Positions 1-7,392 of a stretch of DNA of 14,883 nucleotides are shown piece after piece. The stretch lies in NCBI GenBank assembly GCA_030156305.1, contig JASGMZ010000047.1, positions 1-14,883 of the forward strand. The letters are read 5' to 3'. The DNA is from Bacteroidales bacterium. GTDB lineage: Bacteria; Bacteroidota; Bacteroidia; Bacteroidales; UBA12077. Numbering within the stretch: position 1 is the first letter of the stretch; each line of letters starts with the position of its first letter. A model generated the notes under the pieces. It ran no database searches and was not told the origin of the DNA. It saw only the letters and a program-made list of their open reading frames with translations. A program made the translations under genes and the position numbers.

Positions 1-131
1 ATTTTCATTCTAAAAACCCCTTAATTTATTTTTGATTTTTAATGACCACAGGAGAATTAAACTTTTCGAATTCCACTATAGTCTAAATATTTAGTTTATT
101 CTTATTTAATGAAACATAACCCTATACTATC

Positions 132-2765
132 ATGAAATTTCTTAATCATCAAATTTTTAACTTGTTTGTTGTGATGATCGTGGTTATCACAACAAGTGTA
201 TTAAACACAAGTTTCGTAACAGCTCAAAAAATTCCTACTCCAACCGAGCACTTTGGTTTTTATCCGGGCACCGATAAAATGCTTTTCGATTACGAAAATT
301 TAATTTCTTATTTAAAGAAGCTGGACGAAGTATCGGAAAATGTTGCTATGAAAAAGATAGGCCATTCTCCTATGGGGAAACCGATGTACGTGATGTTTAT
401 CTCTTCGGCAAAGAATATTCAAAATCTTGATAAATTAAAAGAGATTAATAAAGAGCTTGCGTTAAATCCAAATTTGACCCAAAAAGAACAAAAAGAATAT
501 ATCCATCAAGGGAAAGTGTTTTTCCTTTTTACTTTATCCATGCATTCCAATGAAGTAGCTCCCTCACAGGCATTACCTTTAATTGCTTATGAATTAATTA
601 CATCTGCCGATGATGCTATTCAAAAACAACTTAATGATGTGGTTTATATGGTCGTTCCAAATTCTAATCCCGACGGGATGAATATGATTGTTAATCACTA
701 CAACAAATACAAGGATACAAAATACGATGGTTCATCCATGCCGGGGGTATATCATAAATATGTGGGGCACGATAATAATCGTGATTTTGTGGCGTTAACA
801 CAAACGGATACAAAAGCTATTTCCAATCTTTTTAGTAATGAATGGTTTCCTCAGGTGATGGTCGAAAAACATCAGATGGGCTCAACGGGTCCACGTTTTT
901 ATGTTGATCCTCCACACGATCCTATTGCCGAAAATATTGATGCAGGGATTTGGAACTGGATGAAAGTATTTGGTTCGAGAACGGTAACAAAAATGACCGA
1001 AGAAGGATTGGCAGGAGTTACCCACAGTTATCTTTATGATGATTATTGGCCCGGAGCTACAGCAACCTGCATTTGGAAAAATGTTATTGGTATGCTTACC
1101 GAAGCAGCGAGTGTTAAATATGCTACACCTATATATATTGAACCTAATGAGTTACAAGCCAGCGGAAAAGGGATGGGGGAATATAAAAAAAGCATTAATA
1201 TGCCCGAACCATGGGAAGGAGGTTGGTGGCGATTAAGCGATCTGATGAAATATGAGATTTCTTCGACTAAAGCATACCTCGAAACGGCATCCATTCATAA
1301 AAATGAGATCTTAAAATTTAGAAATGATTTATGTAAAAAAGAAGTAGAAAAAGGGAGAACAGAAGCTCCTTATTACTATATTTTCCCAATAGAACAACAC
1401 GACCAAAGTGAATTAGTCCATTTGGTTAACCTTTTAAATGAGCATGGAATTAAAATTTATGAATTAAAGAAAAATATACTTATTGATCAAACAACATTTA
1501 GTAAAGGTGATATTATTATTCCATTAGCTCAGCCGTTCAGGGCTTTTATAAAAGAGATGCTCGAATCGCAGGTATTTCCTGCCAGGCATTATACTCCAGG
1601 TGGTGAAATGATTAAACCTTATGATATTACTTCATGGTCGTTGCCTTTACATAAAGGAGTTAAAGTTTTTGAAATCAATCAAAAGAAAGAGCTATTTGAA
1701 AATTCATATCAACTCGTTGATATTCCGTATAATTTGTTTACCCCCTCGGCTCAGGAATTTAATGCTGTTCTGCTTACCTCAAATTATAACAATAGTTATC
1801 AGGCCGTTTTTGCTGCTTTAAAAAATGGCAATAAGGTGGAGCAAATACTGGAGAATTATGAGCAAGATGGAATCAAAGCTCCCAAGGGCAGTTTTGTTGT
1901 TTATTTATCAAAAAATGATGAGGCCTTGCTTAACCAATTAAATTTTTCGCCTGTATATTTAGATCACAACATAAATGTAAAAACAAAGCCCGTTAAGTTA
2001 CCTAGAATTGCTTTGATCGAAAGTTATTTCCATCCCATGGATGCCGGATGGACAAGATATGTATTTGATACCTACAATATTCCTTTTACTGTGTTAAACC
2101 CTGATGAGATTAAAGAGGCAAAACTTAGTAAAGATTTTGATCTTATTGTAATTCCCGATGAGCAAAAATCGGTGTTAATCGATGGGGAGTATAAATCCGA
2201 GGATAGACAATATTTTATGAAATATCCCCCAGAATACCTTAAGGGTATGGGGAATGAAGGTTATGAAAAACTGCTTAAGTTTATTCATGATGGAGGGAAA
2301 GCTATTGCCTGGAGAAATGCAACAGCGTTATTTTGTGGTATGCAAAATATTGAACTGGATAAAAATAAAAAGGAAACTTTTGAGTTTCCGGTAAAAGATA
2401 TTTCGGGTGGCTTGATAAAAGCAGGATTTTCATCACCCGGATCATTATTAAGGATACGATTAGATACTAATCATCCTATAACATACGGAATGCAGGAAGA
2501 AGTTGGTGTGTTTCATCGTAGCAGCCCTGTATTTACTACCTGGCAACCTTATTTTGATGTAGATCGAAGAGTGATTGGAATATTTCCGGAAAGAGAAATT
2601 TTAATCAGCGGATATGCTGATAATGAGAAAGAATTGGGGAATAAAACATCAATTGTTTGGTTAAAAAAAGGAAAAGGGCAGGTTGTGCTGTTTAGTTTTA
2701 ATCCTCAGTTTAGGGCATCTTCTCCGGCTACCTATAAGTTGTTGTTTAATTCCCTTCTTTTATAA
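132..2765 (+). CDS. Secreted M14-family zinc carboxypeptidase-like protein
   Basis: Probable exported zinc metallopeptidase that removes C-terminal residues or processes peptides outside the cytoplasm. Residues 1-32 form a signal peptide: a basic start, a hydrophobic stretch FVVMIVVITT, and a likely cut after VTAQ. The M14 zinc site is visible as H138-x-x-E141 in SMHSNEVAPSQ, with the third ligand probably H247 in VEKHQMG. NPDGMN (179-184) and NNRDF (about R217) fit the substrate-binding residues. E324 in MLTEAAS is a candidate catalytic glutamate. The rest of the 877-residue protein is long for a plain carboxypeptidase. Residues about 640-877 look like a glutamine-amidotransferase/ThuA-like fold (LIVIPDE, IHDGGKAIAWRN) as often follows this M14 subgroup; that domain call is an inference. 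The gene stands alone, with a terminator-like hairpin about 35 bp downstream. The substrate is unknown. Confidence 0.85.
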   Translation: MKFLNHQIFNLFVVMIVVITTSVLNTSFVTAQKIPTPTEHFGFYPGTDKMLFDYENLISYLKKLDEVSENVAMKKIGHSPMGKPMYVMFISSAKNIQNLDKLKEINKELALNPNLTQKEQKEYIHQGKVFFLFTLSMHSNEVAPSQALPLIAYELITSADDAIQKQLNDVVYMVVPNSNPDGMNMIVNHYNKYKDTKYDGSSMPGVYHKYVGHDNNRDFVALTQTDTKAISNLFSNEWFPQVMVEKHQMGSTGPRFYVDPPHDPIAENIDAGIWNWMKVFGSRTVTKMTEEGLAGVTHSYLYDDYWPGATATCIWKNVIGMLTEAASVKYATPIYIEPNELQASGKGMGEYKKSINMPEPWEGGWWRLSDLMKYEISSTKAYLETASIHKNEILKFRNDLCKKEVEKGRTEAPYYYIFPIEQHDQSELVHLVNLLNEHGIKIYELKKNILIDQTTFSKGDIIIPLAQPFRAFIKEMLESQVFPARHYTPGGEMIKPYDITSWSLPLHKGVKVFEINQKKELFENSYQLVDIPYNLFTPSAQEFNAVLLTSNYNNSYQAVFAALKNGNKVEQILENYEQDGIKAPKGSFVVYLSKNDEALLNQLNFSPVYLDHNINVKTKPVKLPRIALIESYFHPMDAGWTRYVFDTYNIPFTVLNPDEIKEAKLSKDFDLIVIPDEQKSVLIDGEYKSEDRQYFMKYPPEYLKGMGNEGYEKLLKFIHDGGKAIAWRNATALFCGMQNIELDKNKKETFEFPVKDISGGLIKAGFSSPGSLLRIRLDTNHPITYGMQEEVGVFHRSSPVFTTWQPYFDVDRRVIGIFPEREILISGYADNEKELGNKTSIVWLKKGKGQVVLFSFNPQFRASSPATYKLLFNSLLL

Positions 2766-2798
2766 ATTAATATTGTTCATGGTTTATGAATTTAAAAT

Positions 2799-2828
2799 TG
2801 CGAGGGTTTATTATCCTTGCAGTTTTTT
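2799..2828 (+). terminator. Intrinsic terminator after the M14 peptidase gene
   Basis: GCGAGG (2800-2805) pairs with CCTTGC (2815-2820), with one wobble and one extra T-A pair outside it, around a 9-nt loop. A run of six T follows at 2823-2828. It lies 34 bp after the peptidase stop codon. Confidence 0.6.
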
Positions 2829-2964
2829 CTCCTGTTTATTTTTTTGGTAAATTATTTCAAACATTTTATTTTTATCTCTGTTATACTATGAAGAAAATAA
2901 TAGTAAGCGGATCAATATCTTGTTTCTCTATTATCAAATGACATCTACTAAAAAAGGAGGGATT

Positions 2965-3543
2965 ATGGCTTTTACATTACAAATAGGTGAAACAGCACCA
3001 GATTTTAACTTACCGGCAACGGATGGTAAAAATTATAAATTATCTGATTTCACTGAAGATACATTGGTTATCTTTTTTACTTGCAATCATTGTCCGTATG
3101 TTTTGGGTTCGGATGATATTACCCGTAAAACAGCAGTAAAATATAAAAGCCAGGGAGTTCAATTTGTCGGTATTAACTCAAACAGTGAAAATACCTATCC
3201 CGAAGATAGTTTTCCTAACATGGTTAAGCGTATGGAACAGTATAAGTTTCCGTGGATCTATCTATACGACAAGTCGCAGGAAATAGCCCAGGCCTATGGA
3301 GCTTTAAGAACACCACATTTTTTTGTTTTTGACAAGTACAGAAAGTTAGTTTATACCGGCCGTGCTATTGACAATCCGAAAGACCCTTCGAAAATGACTG
3401 TGAATGATTTAGAAAGAGCGTTAGATGAGCATTTGGCAGGAAAAGAAATTTCTGTTCCTGTAACCAACCCCATTGGGTGTAATGTTAAGTGGGAAGGTAA
3501 AGATGCACATTGGATGCCTGCCGATGCTTGTGATTTAGTTTAA
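2965..3543 (+). CDS. Thioredoxin/redoxin-family protein (AhpC/TSA-like)
   Basis: Predicted 192-residue cytoplasmic thiol-disulfide protein of the thioredoxin fold, probably a peroxidase or reductase acting on an unknown partner. The N-terminus GETAPDFNLPATDGK is the usual redoxin opening, and the active site is a CxxC, C40-N-H-C43 in FFTCNHCPYV. The CNHCPYV form is typical of a widespread 'thioredoxin family protein' group. The following VGINSNSENTYPEDSF and the TPHFFVFD cis-Pro region fit the fold. The start at 2965 was chosen because GGAGG (2956-2960) lies 4 nt before it, an unusually strong Shine-Dalgarno for this window. The frame is open upstream to an ATG at 2920, but those 15 extra residues look non-coding. 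The gene end overlaps the convergent small gene by 9 bp. Confidence 0.85.
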   Translation: MAFTLQIGETAPDFNLPATDGKNYKLSDFTEDTLVIFFTCNHCPYVLGSDDITRKTAVKYKSQGVQFVGINSNSENTYPEDSFPNMVKRMEQYKFPWIYLYDKSQEIAQAYGALRTPHFFVFDKYRKLVYTGRAIDNPKDPSKMTVNDLERALDEHLAGKEISVPVTNPIGCNVKWEGKDAHWMPADACDLV

Positions 3544-3807
3544 CGAAACCGCTCCTTTTACTTTATTTTTTTGATTTCTTTGATTGCCTTCAATATATTG
3601 GTCGATTTTACTTAGATCATCCAATACTTCTATTTTTGTAATTTCATTGGTTGAAATAGAATAAATAATTTCAATAAAAAAATCTTCAATGGTGTATAGG
3701 TTGTTAAGATAATCCCCTTGCTTTATTTGTGTAATATATTTTCCCTCAGTTATAATAGTTAGTCCCTGTTCTGCTAACGAAATGTTGTTAAATTCTTCTT
3801 TTGTCAT
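3535..3807 (-). CDS. Small hypothetical protein, 90 aa
   Basis: I do not recognise this protein. It has 90 residues, no signal peptide and no membrane segment. The N-terminal two thirds (EGKYITQIKQGDYLNNLYTIEDFFIEIIYS) look like a compact soluble alpha/beta domain, and the tail is basic and Asn/Gln/Lys-rich (QRNQKNKVKG). The composition resembles small Bacteroidota proteins of unknown function. It is convergent with the redoxin gene and overlaps its last 9 bp, so the two mRNAs are antisense at their ends. An A-rich stretch with AAGG lies just before the ATG. No other gene explains this strand, which supports it being real, but it could be species-limited. Confidence 0.6.
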   Translation of the reverse strand: MTKEEFNNISLAEQGLTIITEGKYITQIKQGDYLNNLYTIEDFFIEIIYSISTNEITKIEVLDDLSKIDQYIEGNQRNQKNKVKGAVSLN

Positions 3808-3958
3808 ACCTTAAGTTTTTTAGATATAGGGTTAATTTATAAACAATAAATTTTTGATTTTGTTTTAATTATTTTTTATTCATAGGGTATTTTCCTGCCA
3901 GGCTACGATCAAATCGAAATTTATTAATAAATTTATCCCTCATTTAACTTTAAAATTA

Positions 3959-4651
3959 ATGGAATTTAGTGAATCTTTAATACACGGCCGCTTAATCAAA
4001 CGATATAAACGGTTTTTAGCCGATGTAACTTTAGATAATGGAGAAATTGTAACAGCACATTGCACCAATTCAGGCACCATGAAAAGTTGTTTGGAAGAAA
4101 ATGCCGAAGTGTATCTATCGCCGGTAAATGATCCCAAACGAAAAACGCAATTTACCTGGGAGATGCTAAAAATTAACGATAACTGGGTGGGTATCAACAC
4201 AAACAATCCCAATCAGTTGGCATTTGATGCTATTAGCCAGGGAAGTATTGAAAAATTAAAAGGATATACAGATGTTTTACGAGAAGTAAAATACGGCGAT
4301 AGCCGGTTTGATATAATGGCTAAAAATAGCCTGGAGACCTGTTACGTGGAAGTTAAAAATGTTACTTTGAAAGAAGGTAAATACGCTTTGTTTCCAGATG
4401 CAGTTACTACCCGAGGGAAAAAACATCTTGAAACATTGATGAAAGTTAAACAGCAAGGCATGCGGGCAGTAATGCTTTATATCATCCAACGAATGGATGT
4501 AAAAATTTTTGCTCCGGCAAAAGATATTGATCCCGGCTACGCTAAAACACTTAAAAAAGCATACGAAAACGGAGTGGAAATTATCCCGCTACAAGCAAAG
4601 GTAACACCCAGAAATATTGAGATTATTGGAGAATTGCCGTTTGAAATTTAA
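3959..4651 (+). CDS. sfsA: DNA/RNA nuclease SfsA
   Basis: 230 residues, the usual length for SfsA (sugar fermentation stimulation protein), now regarded as a PD-(D/E)xK-type nuclease with an N-terminal OB-fold domain. Visible family motifs: AHCTNSGTMKSCLE (normally HCPNTGSM) at about residues 33-46; SRFDIMA and CYVEVKNVTL, which supply the Asp and the Glu-x-Lys of the nuclease core; and FPDAVTTRGKKHLETLM, which is highly characteristic. The physiological role in Bacteroidota is not known. The gene is alone on its strand and is followed by a strong perfect-palindrome terminator, so it is probably monocistronic. Confidence 0.93.
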   Translation: MEFSESLIHGRLIKRYKRFLADVTLDNGEIVTAHCTNSGTMKSCLEENAEVYLSPVNDPKRKTQFTWEMLKINDNWVGINTNNPNQLAFDAISQGSIEKLKGYTDVLREVKYGDSRFDIMAKNSLETCYVEVKNVTLKEGKYALFPDAVTTRGKKHLETLMKVKQQGMRAVMLYIIQRMDVKIFAPAKDIDPGYAKTLKKAYENGVEIIPLQAKVTPRNIEIIGELPFEI

Positions 4652-4671
4652 GAACATAAAATTTTATTATA

Positions 4672-4705
4672 AAAAAACCTTTATGCAATTGCATAAAGGT
4701 TTTTT
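4672..4705 (+). terminator. Intrinsic terminator after sfsA (bidirectional)
   Basis: Perfect palindrome CCTTTATGCAA/TTGCATAAAGG at 4678-4699, extended outward by A/T pairs to 4672-4705, with a T run on each strand. It lies 20 bp after the sfsA stop. On the minus strand it follows the tRNA-Cys 3' remnant at 4710-4725, mirroring the real tRNA-Cys and its own terminator. Confidence 0.8.
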
Positions 4706-4725
4706 GTTGAGGTCGGTGGCGGATT
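4701..4725 (-). repeat. Detached copy of the tRNA-Cys 3' end (possible att scar)
   Basis: These 25 bases are identical to 4865-4889, which contain the 3' end of tRNA-Cys (T-loop part to discriminator) and the first bases after it. Identity stops abruptly inside the T-loop: the base at 4726 is A where the tRNA has C. The rest of the tRNA is absent here. A tRNA 3' end duplicated from the T-loop outward is what integrase att sites look like; a decayed tandem tRNA copy is the other option. Between the copies (4726-4834) lies AT-rich non-coding DNA. Confidence 0.75.
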
Positions 4726-4833
4726 ATTTCATGATCCATTATTGGGTAAACTTTCAGCAAAAATCCTTTACCCTTCGGTCTCGTTTTTTTATTTAAGTTT
4801 TTTTAAAATATAAATATTTAAAAATCTATAAAT

Positions 4834-4869
4834 AAAAAATCCCTCAATGCTTCGCATTAAAGGATTTTT
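4834..4869 (-). terminator. Terminator of tRNA-Cys
   Basis: In the minus direction, just after the tRNA 3' end, AAAAATCC (4869-4862) pairs with GGATTTTT (4842-4835). An inner stem AATGC/GCATT lies inside it, and the hairpin ends in a T run. It resembles the hairpin at 4672-4705, as if both came from one ancestral tRNA-plus-terminator segment. Confidence 0.65.
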
Positions 4870-4873
4870 GTTG

Positions 4874-4944
4874 AGGTCGGTGGCGGATTCGAACCGCCGT
4901 ACGTGGTTTTGCAGACCACTGCCTAACCACTCGGCCAACCGACC
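4874..4944 (-). tRNA. tRNA-Cys (anticodon GCA)
   Basis: The minus strand folds into a full 71-nt cloverleaf. The acceptor is GGTCGGT with ACCGACC. The D arm is GCC/GGC with loop GAGTGGTTA. The anticodon stem is GTGGT/ACCAC with loop CTGCAAA, giving anticodon GCA. The variable loop is GTAC, and the T arm is GGCGG-TTCGAAT-CCGCC. The discriminator is T (U73), as expected for tRNA-Cys. No CCA is encoded; the next bases are CAA. The gene begins 61 bp after the folB stop on the same strand, so it could be cotranscribed with folB. Confidence 0.96.
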
Positions 4945-5005
4945 GTTTATTGGATTGCAAAAATAGAAAAATTTTCCTGAATACTCAAAAAACCTTTATT
5001 ATTTA

Positions 5006-5356
5006 TTACCGGCTTAGGGTAACGCTTACTCTTTCCATTTTTCCTCCCATCGGAGGATTCATTTTCGAAACTTTTACCGTAGCTTTTTTAATGGTATGGA
5101 AATGATGATATAAGGCATCTAATATCCGTCCTGCAATATGTTCCAGTAAATGCGATTTGGTTTGCATTTGTTCTTTTACTAAATTATATGCCACCTGATA
5201 ATTCAATGCATCTTTTAAATCGTCCGATTTAGCAGGAACCTGCATATCTGTTTCAATGGTTAAATCAACCAAAAAGCGGTTACCTACAATTTGTTCTTCT
5301 TTAAAATGCCCGTGATAGGCATAAAACTCCATGTTTTCTATTTTGATTAAACCCAT
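5006..5356 (-). CDS. folB: Dihydroneopterin aldolase FolB
   Basis: Folate biosynthesis enzyme that converts 7,8-dihydroneopterin to 6-hydroxymethyl-7,8-dihydropterin and glycolaldehyde. It has 116 residues, the normal length. Signature parts are FYAYHGHFKEEQIVGNRF (conserved Glu about residue 21 and the pterin-binding segment), LNYQVAYNLVK (Tyr53 region), LLEHIAGRI (pterin-binding Glu72 region) and VKVSKMNPPMGG with the catalytic Lys98. No other folate gene is beside it. A TAAATTTG box lies 21 bp upstream of the start. Confidence 0.93.
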   Translation of the reverse strand: MGLIKIENMEFYAYHGHFKEEQIVGNRFLVDLTIETDMQVPAKSDDLKDALNYQVAYNLVKEQMQTKSHLLEHIAGRILDALYHHFHTIKKATVKVSKMNPPMGGKMERVSVTLSR

Positions 5357-5377
5357 GACATGAATTTAAAAATTTTT

Positions 5378-5385
5378 CAAATTTA
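5378..5385 (-). promoter_or_regulatory. Putative -7 box for folB
   Basis: TAAATTTG on the minus strand matches the Bacteroidota -7 consensus TAnnTTTG and would place transcription start roughly 15 nt before the folB ATG. I see no clear TTTG at the expected -33 spacing, so the call rests on one element. Confidence 0.35.
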
Positions 5386-5448
5386 AATCTATAAATTGGG
5401 TTTTACATATTTTTAAAACATTTTATACAGCATTGAATAAAAAACATT

Positions 5449-5456
5449 TACTTTTG
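5449..5456 (+). promoter_or_regulatory. Putative -7 box for a glnS leader transcript
   Basis: TACTTTTG fits TAnnTTTG. Transcription would begin about 5461-5463, exactly where the multi-hairpin element starts, giving a leader of about 220 nt before glnS. No good -33 TTTG is seen at 19-21 bp, so this is tentative. Confidence 0.3.
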
Positions 5457-5461
5457 TAATA

Positions 5462-5549
5462 CCGATATGTGTTCAATCCTGCCTGCCGGCAGGCAGGTGT
5501 ATAATTTTAGTTCACTACCGTTCCTAAAATTATATTGAACATCAATCGG
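5462..5549. repeat. Three-way-junction inverted-repeat element
   Basis: Outer stem: CCGAT (5462-5466) with ATCGG (5545-5549) and TGTTCAAT (5470-5477) with ATTGAACA (5534-5541), interrupted by a 3-nt internal mismatch. Inside the outer stem sit two independent hairpins. One is the perfect 20-bp palindrome CCTGCCTGCC/GGCAGGCAGG (5478-5497). The other is ATAATTTTAG (5501-5510) with CTAAAATTAT (5524-5533), around a 13-nt loop. The GC-rich palindrome stands out strongly in AT-rich surroundings. It may be a REP/MITE-like element or a structured 5' leader of glnS. Confidence 0.7.
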
Positions 5550-5570
5550 CATTATACAGAAATACAGATT

Positions 5571-5622
5571 GTTCAAGAATATTAAAATTAAAATAAATAT
5601 ATTTAATATTGCATGATTGAAC
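5571..5622. repeat. Second nested hairpin upstream of glnS
   Basis: GTTCAA (5571-5576) pairs with TTGAAC (5617-5622), and inside it AATATTAAA (5578-5586) pairs with TTTAATATT (5602-5610). The outer arms repeat the GTTCAA/TTGAAC arms of the element at 5462-5549, suggesting a related or degenerate copy. AT-rich palindromes arise easily by chance, so confidence is moderate. Confidence 0.45.
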
Positions 5623-5683
5623 GCAACTTGGTATAAGATGCTGAAGATAGATAATTAATGACCGAAATAAAACAGATTTTTTT

Positions 5684-7390
5684 ATGAATATCGAAAATAA
5701 AGAAACAGAAGGACGGAAATCTTTAAACTTTATCGAAAGTATTGTTGAGGAAGATTTAAAAAACAATAAAAACAATGGGGTTGTCTGTACACGATTCCCG
5801 CCTGAACCCAATGGTTATTTACATATCGGACATGCCAAATCCATTTGTTTAAATTTCGGCCTTGCCCAAAAATACAATGGAAAAACAAACCTTCGGTTCG
5901 ACGATACTAATCCCGAAAAGGAAGAGGTAGAGTATGTTGATTCCATTAAAGAAGATGTACGCTGGTTAGGATTTAAATGGGAAGGCGAAGCTCGTTTTGC
6001 TTCCGATTATTTTGATCAGCTTTACGCATGGGCTGTAAAATTAATTAAACAAGGGAATGCTTATGTGGATGATCAAACACCCGAAATAATCAGTGAGCAG
6101 CGAGGTACACCAACAAAACCAGGTATTGAAAGTCCGTTCCGTAATCGGTCAGCAGAAGAGAATATGGATCTTTTTATACGAATGAAGAATGGCGAATTTA
6201 AAAATGGAGAAAGAGTGTTACGGGCAAAAATCGATATGAGCTCACCTAATATGCATATGCGCGATCCGATTATGTACAGGATTCTGCATAAAGAACATCA
6301 CCGTACAGGTAATAAATGGTGTATTTATCCGATGTATGATTTTGCTCACGGACAGTCGGATTATATCGAAGGAATAACGCATTCTATTTGTACCTTGGAG
6401 TTTGAGGTTCATCGTCCGCTATACGATTGGTTTTTAAATCATTTGTATACCGAAGGAACGGTAAGGCCCCGCCAGATTGAATTTGCAAGGCTTAATTTGA
6501 GTTACACGATAATGAGTAAACGAAAGTTATTCGAACTGGTACAGAAAAAGATTGTGAGCGGGTGGGATGATCCGCGAATGCCAACTATCTCGGGTTTGCG
6601 AAGAAGAGGATTTACTCCCGAATCGATACGCAAGTTTGCGGATATTATTGGTGTTGCCAAACGCGATAATGTTATTGATGTAGCCCTACTGGAACATAGC
6701 TTGCGCGATGATTTGAACAAGAAAGCCTCTCGTGTAATGGCCGTGTTAAATCCATTAAAAATTGTGCTTACCAATTATCCCGAAGATAAAGAAGAGTCCC
6801 TGACTATTGATAACAACCCAGAAGATGAAAGTATGGGAACCCGCGAAATGCCCTTTTCGCGGGAAATATATATTGAACAGGATGATTTTATGGAGGAGGC
6901 GCCTAAAAAATTCTTCCGCCTGGCACCGGGGAAAGAAGTACGCTTAAAAGCAGCCTATATAATTAAATGCGAAGAGGTAATAAAAGATGCAGAAGGGAAT
7001 ATTACCGAGTTGCGGTGTACTTATGATCCGGATTCCAAAAGCGGTAGCGGAACAGAAGCAAGTAAACGTAAAGTAAAAGGTACATTGCACTGGGTTTCAA
7101 CGAAGCATGCTTTATCGGCTGAAGTGAGATTATATGATCGTTTATTTAATGATCCTGATCCATCGGGACATAAGGATAAAGACTTCAAAGAGTTTATTAA
7201 TCCTGAATCATTAAAAATTTTGACAAACTGTAAAGTTGAACCAGGTTTAAAGGATGCAAAACCGGAATCGAAATATCAGTTTCAACGATTAGGTTACTTT
7301 TGTGTAGACAAAAAAGATTCGCAACCTTCGAAACTGGTTTTTAACCGCACGGTTCCGTTAAAAGATTCGTGGAGTAAGAAGAATAAGTAA
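5684..7390 (+). CDS. glnS: Glutamine--tRNA ligase (GlnRS)
   Basis: Class I aminoacyl-tRNA synthetase charging tRNA-Gln with glutamine in the cytoplasm. It has 568 residues, normal for bacterial GlnRS. The Rossmann-fold signature is PEPNGYLHIGHAK (HIGH at 47-50), followed by LRFDDTNPEKE. The KMSKS loop appears as IMSKRK (about 276-281). The C-terminal part (EVRLKAAYIIKCEEV, LHWVSTKHALSAEVRLYDRLF, FQRLGYFCVDKKDS) is the two-domain beta-barrel anticodon-binding region that separates GlnRS from GluRS. The start at 5684 follows a T run with no clear Shine-Dalgarno, common in this phylum. A 9-codon ORF (5658-5687) overlaps the start as ATGA. With gltX also in the window, the cell has direct Gln-tRNA charging. 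Confidence 0.96.
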   Translation: MNIENKETEGRKSLNFIESIVEEDLKNNKNNGVVCTRFPPEPNGYLHIGHAKSICLNFGLAQKYNGKTNLRFDDTNPEKEEVEYVDSIKEDVRWLGFKWEGEARFASDYFDQLYAWAVKLIKQGNAYVDDQTPEIISEQRGTPTKPGIESPFRNRSAEENMDLFIRMKNGEFKNGERVLRAKIDMSSPNMHMRDPIMYRILHKEHHRTGNKWCIYPMYDFAHGQSDYIEGITHSICTLEFEVHRPLYDWFLNHLYTEGTVRPRQIEFARLNLSYTIMSKRKLFELVQKKIVSGWDDPRMPTISGLRRRGFTPESIRKFADIIGVAKRDNVIDVALLEHSLRDDLNKKASRVMAVLNPLKIVLTNYPEDKEESLTIDNNPEDESMGTREMPFSREIYIEQDDFMEEAPKKFFRLAPGKEVRLKAAYIIKCEEVIKDAEGNITELRCTYDPDSKSGSGTEASKRKVKGTLHWVSTKHALSAEVRLYDRLFNDPDPSGHKDKDFKEFINPESLKILTNCKVEPGLKDAKPESKYQFQRLGYFCVDKKDSQPSKLVFNRTVPLKDSWSKKNK

Positions 7391-7392
7391 AT

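Larger units (their letters stand above)
5357..5683. other. 327-bp intergenic region between folB and glnS, rich in inverted repeats
   Basis: This stretch separates the divergent folB and glnS. It holds the folB -7 box, a TACTTTTG box (5449-5456) pointing to glnS, a compact multi-hairpin element (5462-5549), a second AT-rich nested hairpin (5571-5622) and three tiny end-to-end ORFs before glnS. I see no longer coding region on either strand that I would trust. Confidence 0.6.

Noticed and set aside
1043..1294. Minus-strand ORF inside the M14 peptidase gene, and similar ones inside sfsA, glnS and cysE
   Set aside because: They lie opposite conserved catalytic regions, so their open frames follow from the codon use of the real genes.
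2920..2964. Longer N-terminus for the redoxin protein from an ATG at 2920
   Set aside because: A strong GGAGG lies inside this extension, right before ATG 2965, and the protein from 2965 begins as the family does.
5542..5811. Minus-strand 89-codon ORF across the glnS start
   Set aside because: It runs antisense through the conserved GlnRS N-terminus and through the hairpin region, and resembles no protein I know.
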